Made by a program: the position numbers and the translations under genes | Assembly: GCA_937915925.1 (NCBI GenBank) | Contig: CALGGM010000213.1 | Location: 1-12,382, forward strand | Direction of reading: 5' to 3' | Source: an uncultured Clostridia bacterium | GTDB lineage: Bacteria; Bacillota; Clostridia; Christensenellales; CAG-138 | Length of the DNA stretch: 12,382 bases | In this document: positions 1-6,001 of the stretch, in pieces | Position numbering within the stretch: the first letter of the stretch is position 1 | Layout: every line of letters starts with the position of its first letter | The notes under the pieces: model-generated | Told to the model about the DNA's origin: nothing | Seen by the model: the letters and a program-made list of their open reading frames with translations, nothing else | Database searches by the model: none

Positions 1-134
1 TCCTCAGAATCTATGATGAAGCTGCCATTATCCGGTTTTAACTTAATGACATTGGGAATATTGCGCCGTATTTCGCTGCCGTACTGCAAATAATCGCTGC
101 CATTTGCAGAAGGCTTCCCTTTCGAAAAGCGCAC
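1..134 (-). CDS. Possible partial ORF running off the left edge (unrecognised)
   Basis: On the minus strand a frame is open from a stop at about 171-173 to the window edge. From a GTG at 134 it begins VRFSKGKPSANGSDYLQYG and continues with a mixed, protein-like composition (SEIRRNIPNVIKLKP, then DNGSFIIDSE). No family is recognised. Against it: no ATG, no clear ribosome binding site before the GTG, and codons richer in A/T than the other genes here. It could be the start of a divergent gene, a decayed gene remnant, or chance. Sequence left of the window would settle it. Confidence 0.25.
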   Translation of the reverse strand, partial: MRFSKGKPSANGSDYLQYGSEIRRNIPNVIKLKPDNGSFIIDSE

Positions 135-148
135 GATTCGGGTATGAT
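120..148 (+). promoter_or_regulatory. Weak candidate promoter for the flotillin gene
   Basis: A TATGAT -10-like hexamer at 143-148 is preceded, with a 17-bp spacer, by TTTCGA at 120-125, which is a poor -35 match. It lies about 70 bp before the flotillin ATG. It is the best sigma-A-like candidate in the leader, but a promoter further left cannot be excluded. Confidence 0.35.
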
Positions 149-216
149 GAATGCGTAAACAAGAGGCGGGTCACCGCCGGAACACTTAGGACTGAGGAGA
201 GAAAGGAGCGGGAATC

Positions 217-1779
217 ATGAATTTCTTTGCAGAACACACAGGTCTTCTGATCGGGCTGATCGTCGCGGCGGTCGCCGCCGTGATCGCGATCATCGTCAGC
301 GGATACGTCAAGGCGCCCCCGGACAAGGCGTTCATCATCTCGGGCATCAAGAAGCAGCCGAAGATCCTGATCGGACGCGCAGGCATCAAGCTTCCGTTTC
401 TTGAAAGGAAGGACACGCTGGTCTTAAAGCAGATCAGCATCGACATCAAGACGAACGGCTACGTGCCGACGCTCGACTTCATCGGCGTGGACATCGACGC
501 GGTCGCGAAGGTTCGGCTGAAGACCGATCCGGAGGGCATCAAGATCGCGATGAAGAACTTCCTGAACATGTCCGAGGAATCGATCACCAAGGCGCTGACC
601 GATTCGCTGCAGGGCAACATGCGTGAGATCATCGGCACGGTCAAGCTGAAGGAGCTGAACACCGACCGCAAGAAGTTCGGCGACGAGGTACAGCAGAAGG
701 CGCAGACCGACATGAACGCGCTGGGCGTTGAGATCATCTCCTGCAACATCCAGAAGATCGAGGATGAAAAGGGACTGATCGTTGCACTCGGTCAGGACAA
801 CATGTCGCAGATCCAGAAGGACGCGTCGATCGCCAAGGCGCAGGCGGAGCGCGACGTCGCGATCGCCGAAGCGGAAGCAAAGCGGATGGCGAACGAGGCG
901 CAGGTCGCGGCGCAGACCGAGATCGCGTCGCGCAGAAATGAGCTTCGAATCCGCGAGGCGGAGCTGAAGCGGGCGTCCGACCAGAAGCAGGCGGAAGCGG
1001 ACGCCGCGTACGAGATCCAGCAGCAGGAGCAGCGCAAGACGATCGAGGTCGCCACGGCGAACGCGAACATCGCGCGTCAGGAACGCGAGATCGAGCTGAA
1101 GAAGAAGGACGTCGAGGTGACCGAGCAGACGCTCGAAGCCGAGATCAAGAAGAAGGCGGAAGCCGAGAAGTTCGCCCGTCAGCAAAAGGCGGAGGCGGAG
1201 CTGTTCGAACGGCAGCGTAAGGCGGAAGCCGAGAAGTTCGAACGCGAGAAGGCGGCGGAGATCCGCAGGATCCACGCGGAGGCGGAGAAGTTCGAGCGCG
1301 AAAAGGAAGCCGAGGCACAGCGCGTGCAGGCGGAAGCGGAAAAGTACGCGAAGATGCAGGAGGCGGAGGGCATCCGCGCGGTCGGCGAAGCGGAAGCGGC
1401 GGCGATCGAAGCCCGCGGCATCGCAGAGGCGGAGGCGCTCGAAAAGAAGGCGGAGGCCATGAAGAAGTACGGTCAGGCAGCCATGATGGAAATGATCGTG
1501 AAGGCGCTCCCCGAAATGGCGGCGTCGATCGCAAAGCCGCTCGAATCCATCGACAAGGTGACGATCATCGACGGCGGCCGCGGCGGAAGCGGCGTGGATC
1601 AGATGGGTTCCTTCGTCCCGAGCGTGCTTGCCCGCACCATCGAAACCATGAAGGAGGTCACCGGGCTCGACCTTGTGGACATCATGAAGGCGGAGACCTA
1701 CGACGCAAAGGTGAACCGCAACGTGACCGTGCAGGGCGACCCGCAGGGCGCGGTCAAAACCGCCATGAACGAAGAATAA
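217..1779 (+). CDS. floT: Flotillin-like SPFH-domain membrane scaffold protein
   Basis: 520 aa, close to the usual length of bacterial flotillins (FloT/YuaG type). Residues about 9-30 form one hydrophobic membrane segment, with KAPPDKAFIISG just after it as in flotillins. An SPFH (band 7) domain spans roughly 40-190. A long charged Ala/Glu/Lys/Arg coiled coil covers about 195-450, including three consecutive 11-residue repeats of the type KAEAEKFER at 312-344. The flotillin C-terminal region starts near YGQAAMMEMIVKALPEMA (418 onward). Flotillins oligomerise on the inner face of the membrane and organise lipid microdomains. AAAGGAG at 202-208 supports the ATG at 217. In Bacillus the partner NfeD protein (YuaF) is encoded next door. 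None is visible here, although only 216 bp precede the gene. The gene appears monocistronic, with a hairpin 16 bp after the stop. The family call is firm; the symbol is by analogy. Confidence 0.94.
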   Translation: MNFFAEHTGLLIGLIVAAVAAVIAIIVSGYVKAPPDKAFIISGIKKQPKILIGRAGIKLPFLERKDTLVLKQISIDIKTNGYVPTLDFIGVDIDAVAKVRLKTDPEGIKIAMKNFLNMSEESITKALTDSLQGNMREIIGTVKLKELNTDRKKFGDEVQQKAQTDMNALGVEIISCNIQKIEDEKGLIVALGQDNMSQIQKDASIAKAQAERDVAIAEAEAKRMANEAQVAAQTEIASRRNELRIREAELKRASDQKQAEADAAYEIQQQEQRKTIEVATANANIARQEREIELKKKDVEVTEQTLEAEIKKKAEAEKFARQQKAEAELFERQRKAEAEKFEREKAAEIRRIHAEAEKFEREKEAEAQRVQAEAEKYAKMQEAEGIRAVGEAEAAAIEARGIAEAEALEKKAEAMKKYGQAAMMEMIVKALPEMAASIAKPLESIDKVTIIDGGRGGSGVDQMGSFVPSVLARTIETMKEVTGLDLVDIMKAETYDAKVNRNVTVQGDPQGAVKTAMNEE

Positions 1780-1795
1780 TCGGACGGTAAAACAA

Positions 1796-1820
1796 CGGAG
1801 GGGGTTTCGACCCCCCTCCG
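1796..1820 (+). terminator. GC-rich stem-loop after the flotillin gene
   Basis: CGGAGGGGG (1796-1804) pairs with CCCCCTCCG (1812-1820) around a 7-nt loop. There is no T-run directly after it; the CAGGCTGT repeat begins 2 nt later. It is either a terminator whose T-tract was displaced by the repeat, or an attenuating hairpin. A near-identical hairpin with a T-tract lies at 2111-2134. Confidence 0.6.
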
Positions 1821-1822
1821 AT

Positions 1823-2076
1823 CAGGCTGTCGCAAAAGGGGTCAGACCGTTTGCGACGAGATGATTCAAATGAATACTTGTCGGATGAAAGGGCGCAAGG
1901 GCGCCCTTTCTTTCTATTATTTCGCCGCAAACTATTCGCGTTTTCTTAACCACTCCGCTTCGCTCCGTTACAGCGGTGACGTCGCGCGTTACTCGCGCGT
2001 CGCCATCTTCAGTCGCATACGTTAGTATAGCTCCGTCGCGAAAACGCGAATTCCGCCACCCCTTATCAACAGCCTG
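1823..2076. mobile_element. MITE-like non-coding element with terminal inverted repeats
   Basis: The left end CAGGCTGTCGCAAAAGGGGT matches the inverse of the right end (CAGGCTGTTGATAAGGGGT when read on the minus strand), with a perfect 8-bp tip. A second inverted pair is nested inside: ATTCGCGTTTTC at 1934-1945 and GAAAACGCGAAT at 2040-2051. A CGCGCG/CGCGCG hairpin sits at 1983-1999. GTCGCAAA (1829-1836) can pair with TTTGCGAC about 13 nt downstream. No ORF of any size is present, and no clear target-site duplication flanks it. The first 53 bp recur at 12330-12382, so it is a dispersed family. A miniature transposable element or a repetitive extragenic palindrome are both possible; the lack of duplicated target keeps the mobile call tentative. 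Confidence 0.55.
1887..1925 (+). terminator. Intrinsic terminator inside the repeat element
   Basis: A perfect 10-bp stem, GAAAGGGCGC (1887-1896) with GCGCCCTTTC (1901-1910), has an AAGG loop and is followed by the T-rich stretch TTTCTATTATTTC. It is oriented to stop plus-strand transcription leaving the flotillin gene, so the repeat may supply the functional terminator that the 1796 hairpin lacks. Confidence 0.65.
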
Positions 2077-2077
2077 C

Positions 2078-2109
2078 TCAGCGTGTCAAAAGGTTTTTTG
2101 ACACGCTGA
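2078..2109. terminator. 14-bp perfect hairpin between flotillin and lgt
   Basis: TCAGCGTGTCAAAA (2078-2091) is perfectly complementary to TTTTGACACGCTGA (2096-2109) around a GGTT loop. It lies 1 nt from the right end of the repeat element. No T-run follows on either strand outside the stem, but the A/T base of the loop makes a bidirectional stop between convergent genes plausible. Confidence 0.55.
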
Positions 2110-2110
2110 A

Positions 2111-2148
2111 CGGAGGGGGTTTCGACTCCCTCCGATTCTTTTATTTTC
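2111..2148 (+). terminator. Hairpin with T-tract between the convergent flotillin and lgt genes
   Basis: CGGAGGGGG (2111-2119) pairs with CTCCCTCCG (2126-2134), with one G-T pair, around a TTTCGA loop. It is followed by ATTCTTTTATTTT, a T-tract on the plus strand. It is nearly identical to the 1796-1820 hairpin. On the minus strand it lies 20 nt after the lgt stop and probably also ends lgt transcripts. Confidence 0.65.
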
Positions 2149-2154
2149 AAATTG

Positions 2155-3156
2155 TTACGCTTTACCCTCCGGCTCCTCTGCGGGTTCCTCGGCCTCCTCC
2201 GGCTCCTCGGCTTCCTCGGCAGGCTCCTCTGCGGGTTCCTCGGTGGCTTCCTCCGGCTCCTCGATCGCCTCTTCAGGTTCCTCCGGCTCCTCTGCAGCTT
2301 CCTCTGCGGCTTTCTCGGGCTCGGGGACCGTCAGATCGTCTTCACGGAAGACCTGAAACGGCGCGCCCTTTTTAAGCTTACGCGAATAGATCAGCACCGC
2401 AACGCCCGCGAGCAGGATCAGAAGGCTGATCCACTGCGAGGTGTAGAGCGGACCGAACTTGCCGCGCACGGCATCGCCGCGGAACATTTCGATCACGAAG
2501 CGCCAGATCGCGTACAGCGTGAGGTACCAGCCGGTCGCCGTGCCGAGATGCTTTTCGTTGCGGAAGATCAGCACGAGCACGACGCACAGCAGCAGCAGGA
2601 AGATCGACTCCATCAGCGGCACGGGCAGACGCGTCGCGCCGTCCGCGTAATGCACCGCACAGGTCCCGCCGTAAGTCAGGATCCCGAACTGGCTCGTTTC
2701 ACCGGTCGCGAGCCCGTAGCAGCAGCCGACGAGAAGGCAGCCGATGCGTCCGAACGCGTGCGCCACGCAGAAGCACGGCGCGAAGAGGTCGGTAAACTCG
2801 AAGAAATGCTTTTTCTTCTTTTTGGCGACGAGCGCGATGCCGATGATGCCGCCGATCAGACCGCCGTAAAAAACCATGCCCTCCATGATCAGGCTCAGTA
2901 GCCCTTGGAAGAAGCCCAGGGAAAACGCGTCGCGGAATGCGTTCGGCGTGACGATCCAATAGAGAAGCTTCATGCCGACAAAGCCCAGAAGCACCGCCGT
3001 GATGATCGCGTCGACGAACTCGCCGTTCCAGTCCAGCGCGGATTTTTTACGCAGAAGCCAGCTTAAAAGCACGGCGAGGATCGCGCCGACGAACACGCAA
3101 GCGCCCATCGACGGCACGCCGAAGCTGCCGATTTTGAATAAGAATGTACCGATCAT
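2155..3156 (-). CDS. lgt: Prolipoprotein diacylglyceryl transferase family protein with acidic C-terminal tail
   Basis: 333 aa multi-pass membrane protein. Lgt moves diacylglycerol from phosphatidylglycerol to the lipobox cysteine of prolipoproteins at the cytoplasmic membrane. Family landmarks include FYGGLIGG near 96-103, FGRIGCLLVGCCYG at 135-148 (R137 matching the conserved arginine) and WRFVIEMFRGD at 218-228 (arginine and glutamate of the C-terminal motif). Hydrophobic segments lie near 18-35, 50-70, 97-112, 183-199 and 241-258. Two oddities: the usual histidine of the HGGLIG motif is tyrosine (Y97), and residues about 278-333 form a tail almost entirely of E, P and A, beyond the core length. 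AAAGGAG directly before the ATG supports the start. Membership of the family is firm; whether it is the housekeeping Lgt or a divergent paralogue is less sure. Confidence 0.83.
   Translation of the reverse strand: MIGTFLFKIGSFGVPSMGACVFVGAILAVLLSWLLRKKSALDWNGEFVDAIITAVLLGFVGMKLLYWIVTPNAFRDAFSLGFFQGLLSLIMEGMVFYGGLIGGIIGIALVAKKKKKHFFEFTDLFAPCFCVAHAFGRIGCLLVGCCYGLATGETSQFGILTYGGTCAVHYADGATRLPVPLMESIFLLLLCVVLVLIFRNEKHLGTATGWYLTLYAIWRFVIEMFRGDAVRGKFGPLYTSQWISLLILLAGVAVLIYSRKLKKGAPFQVFREDDLTVPEPEKAAEEAAEEPEEPEEAIEEPEEATEEPAEEPAEEAEEPEEAEEPAEEPEGKA
2158..2319 (-). repeat. Glu/Pro-rich repeat tail coding region of lgt
   Basis: The 3' end of the gene is a degenerate tandem repeat of GAG-GAG-CCG-type codons, encoding units such as EEPEE, EEPAEEPAEE and EEAEEPEEAEEPAEE. 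On the plus strand it reads as repeated CTCCTCGGCTTCC-like blocks. Such low-complexity tracts can change length by slippage. The resulting tail would be intrinsically disordered and strongly acidic. Confidence 0.8.
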
Positions 3157-3201
3157 TGTGTCTCCTTTCGCGGCTTTCCCGCCGCTTTTCGGTATTGATA
3201 T

Positions 3202-3230
3202 AGTTTATCATATCCTGTTTTTCTTGTAAA
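3202..3230 (-). promoter_or_regulatory. Promoter of lgt
   Basis: Read on the minus strand, TTTACA (3225-3230) and TAAACT (3202-3207) are separated by 17 bp, a reasonable sigma-A promoter about 46 bp before the lgt ATG. Its -35 box lies 4 bp from the -35 box of the leuS promoter on the other strand. Confidence 0.6.
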
Positions 3231-3234
3231 GCGG

Positions 3235-3264
3235 TTGACAAACGCCACCGAAAAGTTATATCCT
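3235..3264 (+). promoter_or_regulatory. Promoter of leuS
   Basis: A perfect TTGACA at 3235-3240 is followed by overlapping -10 candidates, TATATC at 3257-3262 (16-bp spacer) and TATCCT at 3259-3264 (18-bp spacer). Transcription would start near 3270. That leaves a leader of only about 30 nt before the ATG at 3302, too short for a T-box riboswitch. Confidence 0.7.
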
Positions 3265-3301
3265 ATTATATCTATGGAGCATCAACGGAAAGGAGCTTTT
3301 C

Positions 3302-5707
3302 ATGGCAGATATTTACGATTTCAACGCTGTTGAAAAGAAGTGGCAGGCGTATTGGGACGCGCAGCACTGCTTTGAGGCGGAGAAGGACCATAGCAAACCG
3401 AAATTCTACGGGCTCGTGGAGTTTCCCTACCCGTCCGGCGCGGGCATGCATGTCGGGCACATCAAGGCGTACACGAGCCTTGAGATCATTTCGCGCAAGC
3501 GCCGTATGCAGGGCTACAACGTCCTGTTCCCGATGGGCTTTGACTCGTTCGGTCTGCCCGCCGAGAACTACGCGATCAAGACCAACACGCATCCGCACGT
3601 CATCACCACGGCGAACATCGAGCATTTCAAGGATCAGATGAAGCGCGTCGGCTATTCGTTCGATTGGACGCGCGAGATCGCCACGTCCGTTCCCGATTAC
3701 TATAAGTGGACGCAGTGGATCTTCCGGAAGCTGTTCGACCACGGGCTCGTGTTCCGCGCAAAGACGCTCGTGAACTACTGCCCGAACTGTAAGGTTGTGC
3801 TCAGTAACGAGGATTCGCAGGGCGGCAAGTGCGACGTATGCCACAGCGACGTCGTGCAGCTTTCTAAGGACGTATGGTATCTGAAGATCACGGCGTATGC
3901 CGACAAGCTCTTGAACGGTCTTTCCGACGTCGATTATCCGGACTCCATCAAGCAGCAGGAGGTCGACTGGATCGGCAAGTCCGTCGGCGCGTTTGTGAAC
4001 TTCAAGGTGAAGGATATTCCCGAAGCACTTGAGATCTACACGACCCGCTGCGACACGCTCTACGGGGTCACGTTCATGGTCGTCGCGCCCGAGCATCCGA
4101 TGCTTGATAAGTACAAGGACCGCATCGAAAACTGGAACGAAGTCGAGGCATACCGCGCGGCGTGCGCAAAGAAGACCGAGTTTGAACGCACGCAGCTCAG
4201 TAAGGAAAAGACGGGCGTGCGCTTACAGGGCTTTACGGCGATCAATCCGGTGAGCGGCAAGGAGATCCCGGTGTTTATCGCGGACTACGTCATGATGGGC
4301 TACGGCACCGGCGCGATCATGGCGGTGCCTGCGCACGATCAGCGCGACTGGGAGTTTGCGCATAAATTCGGCGTGGACATCATTCCGGTCATCGAGGGCG
4401 GCGACATCGAAAAAGAAGCGTACACCGGCGACGGCAGGATGATCAATTCCGACTTCTTGAACGCCTACGACAACAAAAAGGATTCCATCGCGGCGATGCT
4501 CGACTACCTTGCCGAACACAACCTCGGCAAGAAGGGCATTCAGTACAAGATGAAGGACTGGGCGTTCAACCGTCAGCGCTACTGGGGCGAGCCGATCCCG
4601 CTCATCCACTGCCCGAACTGCGGCACGGTCGGCGTGCCGTACGACGAGCTTCCGCTGGCGCTTCCGGACGTGGAGAACTTCGCGCCCGGCACCGACGGAC
4701 AGAGCCCGCTCGCGCGGATCGAATCGTTTGTCAACTGCACCTGCCCAAAGTGCGGCGGAAAAGCAAAACGCGAAACGGACACCATGCCCCAGTGGGCGGG
4801 ATCGAGCTGGTATTATCTCCGATTCATCGATCCGCACAACGACAAGGTCTTCTGCGATCCGGAGGAAATGAAATACTGGATGCCGGTCGACTGGTACAAC
4901 GGCGGCATGGAGCACGTCACGCGGCATCTGCTGTATTCGCGCTTCTGGCATCACTTTCTCTACGACATCGGCGAGGTCAACACGCCGGAACCGTACGCAA
5001 AGCGCACGTATCAGGGCTTGATCTTAGGACCCGACGGCGACAAGATGAGCAAGTCCAAGGGCAACGTGGTCGACCCGATCAGCGTCATCGACCGGCTCGG
5101 CGCCGACACGCTGCGCCTCTACGTGATGTTCATGGGCGATTACATGGCGGCGACGCCGTGGAGCGAGGACTCCGCAAACGGCTGTAAGCGCTTCCTCGAC
5201 CGCGTGTGGAGACTGCAGGACCTTGTAAAGGGTGAGGGATGGACCGACGATGATCTGCGCACAAAGGTCAACGCATGCATCAAGAAGGTCTCTGAGGACT
5301 ACGAGCGCATGAAGTTCAACACCGCGATCGCCGCGATGATGACGCTCGTCAACGACTTCTACGCAAAGGGGTCGCTCACGAAGGACGAATTCCATACGCT
5401 GCTGCTGCTCCTGTACCCCGTCGCGCCGCACATTGCGGAGGAGCTCAACGAAAAGCTCGGCTTTGACCCGCTGTGCCGCGCCGCATGGCCCGCATACGAT
5501 CCCGACGCGCTCGTGGAAAACACGATCGAGTACGGCGTACAGGTCAACGGCAAGGTCCGCGCGCGCATCAAGCTTCCGGTCGGCATGGAGAACGCGGCGA
5601 TCGTCGAAGCAGCTCTGGCGCTCGGCGACGTCAAGCCCTTTGTCGAGGGCAAGACGATCCGCAAAACGATCGTCGTCAAGAACATCATCAACCTCGTTGT
5701 GGGTTGA
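3302..5707 (+). CDS. leuS: Leucyl-tRNA synthetase
   Basis: 801 aa, normal for a bacterial LeuRS. This class Ia synthetase activates leucine with ATP and charges tRNA-Leu in the cytoplasm. The HIGH-type signature is HVGH at 50-53 in PYPSGAGMHVGHIKAY. The KMSKS loop is exact at 581-585. The CP1 editing domain shows TTRCDT at 247-252 and GTGAIMAVPAHDQRDWEF near 335-352, with D346 at the place of the catalytic editing aspartate. The fourth T-rich residue is Cys rather than the common Pro. Four cysteines (160, 163, 177, 180) form one zinc knuckle and four more (437, 440, 481, 484) a likely second. The C-terminal anticodon-binding helices and the short final domain are complete. AAAGGAG 6 nt before the ATG fixes the start. 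It is monocistronic, ended by a strong terminator. Confidence 0.99.
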   Translation: MADIYDFNAVEKKWQAYWDAQHCFEAEKDHSKPKFYGLVEFPYPSGAGMHVGHIKAYTSLEIISRKRRMQGYNVLFPMGFDSFGLPAENYAIKTNTHPHVITTANIEHFKDQMKRVGYSFDWTREIATSVPDYYKWTQWIFRKLFDHGLVFRAKTLVNYCPNCKVVLSNEDSQGGKCDVCHSDVVQLSKDVWYLKITAYADKLLNGLSDVDYPDSIKQQEVDWIGKSVGAFVNFKVKDIPEALEIYTTRCDTLYGVTFMVVAPEHPMLDKYKDRIENWNEVEAYRAACAKKTEFERTQLSKEKTGVRLQGFTAINPVSGKEIPVFIADYVMMGYGTGAIMAVPAHDQRDWEFAHKFGVDIIPVIEGGDIEKEAYTGDGRMINSDFLNAYDNKKDSIAAMLDYLAEHNLGKKGIQYKMKDWAFNRQRYWGEPIPLIHCPNCGTVGVPYDELPLALPDVENFAPGTDGQSPLARIESFVNCTCPKCGGKAKRETDTMPQWAGSSWYYLRFIDPHNDKVFCDPEEMKYWMPVDWYNGGMEHVTRHLLYSRFWHHFLYDIGEVNTPEPYAKRTYQGLILGPDGDKMSKSKGNVVDPISVIDRLGADTLRLYVMFMGDYMAATPWSEDSANGCKRFLDRVWRLQDLVKGEGWTDDDLRTKVNACIKKVSEDYERMKFNTAIAAMMTLVNDFYAKGSLTKDEFHTLLLLLYPVAPHIAEELNEKLGFDPLCRAAWPAYDPDALVENTIEYGVQVNGKVRARIKLPVGMENAAIVEAALALGDVKPFVEGKTIRKTIVVKNIINLVVG

Positions 5708-5711
5708 ACAT

Positions 5712-5735
5712 AAGGCGGGATTCCCCGCCTTTTTT
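5712..5735 (+). terminator. Intrinsic terminator of leuS
   Basis: An 8-bp stem, AAGGCGGG (5712-5719) with CCCGCCTT (5724-5731), has an ATTC loop and runs into a T-tract (TTTTTTC). It lies 4 nt after the leuS stop. Confidence 0.9.
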
Positions 5736-5771
5736 CATATCCCGCAGCGTCGGTACACCGTAAACGGCTTT

Positions 5772-5926
5772 GACAATCCCTCCGTCACTTGCAGCAAAGC
5801 TGCTTCGTGACACCTCCCTTTACACAAGGGAGGCAAGGTCGCTTGATTTGCCTATATAATGCGGCATAAAAGCTTGGCTCCCCTGTGTAAGGGGAGCTGT
5901 CAGCGTCAGCTGACTGAGGGGTTGTC
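5772..5926. mobile_element. 155-bp MITE-like inverted-repeat element (GACAAYCCCTC family)
   Basis: The left end GACAATCCCTCCGTCA is mirrored by TGACTGAGGGGTTGTC at the right end (14 of 16 matching after inversion). Each half contains its own hairpin: CTCCCTT-TACAC-AAGGGAG on the left and CTCCCCT-GTGTA-AGGGGAG on the right, and the two halves can also pair with each other. No ORF is present. The first 16 bp recur exactly at 7067-7082. I recall closely similar elements scattered in Clostridia genomes, but cannot verify that here. It separates leuS from the hydrolase. Confidence 0.65.
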
Positions 5927-5938
5927 GTGCGCAAACTC

Positions 5939-5988
5939 GATATGCGGTCTTGGACCGCGCGATATGATATCGGCGCAACAGCGATATC
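5939..5988. repeat. GATAT-bounded hairpin cluster in the hydrolase leader
   Basis: GATAT occurs at 5939, 5961, 5966 and 5983. Between the first two lies a 6-bp stem, GCGGTC-TTG-GACCGC (5944-5958). GATATCG (5966-5972) pairs with CGATATC (5982-5988). The second hairpin ends 13 nt before the hydrolase ATG, so the cluster forms most of its 5' leader. The layout matches the array at 6921-7066. Confidence 0.6.
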
Positions 5989-6001
5989 ACGAAAGGAAAC
6001 G

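Noticed and set aside
1..93. Plus-strand frame at the left edge ending at a stop at 91-93 (possible 3' end of an upstream gene)
   Set aside because: Short and without a recognisable motif; the minus-strand reading looks slightly more protein-like, though neither is secure.
424..1275. 283-codon minus-strand frame inside the flotillin gene
   Set aside because: Leu/Arg/Asp-only composition mirrors the coiled-coil codons of the flotillin; it is a shadow frame.
1823..2076. Target-site duplication for the CAGGCTGT element
   Set aside because: The bases outside the two ends (GAT and CTC) do not match, so no short duplication can be claimed.
2152..2901. Plus-strand frame opposite lgt
   Set aside because: Its leucine/phenylalanine-glycine repeats are the complement of the Glu/Pro tail codons of lgt; no start signal.
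5855..5860. TATAAT inside the 155-bp element as a promoter for the hydrolase
   Set aside because: No -35-like hexamer lies 16-18 bp upstream, so it is not a convincing promoter.
5927..6001. GTG start giving a 25-residue N-terminal extension of the hydrolase
   Set aside because: The stretch is the GATAT hairpin cluster at the edge of a repeat element, whereas the ATG at 6002 has a proper ribosome binding site.
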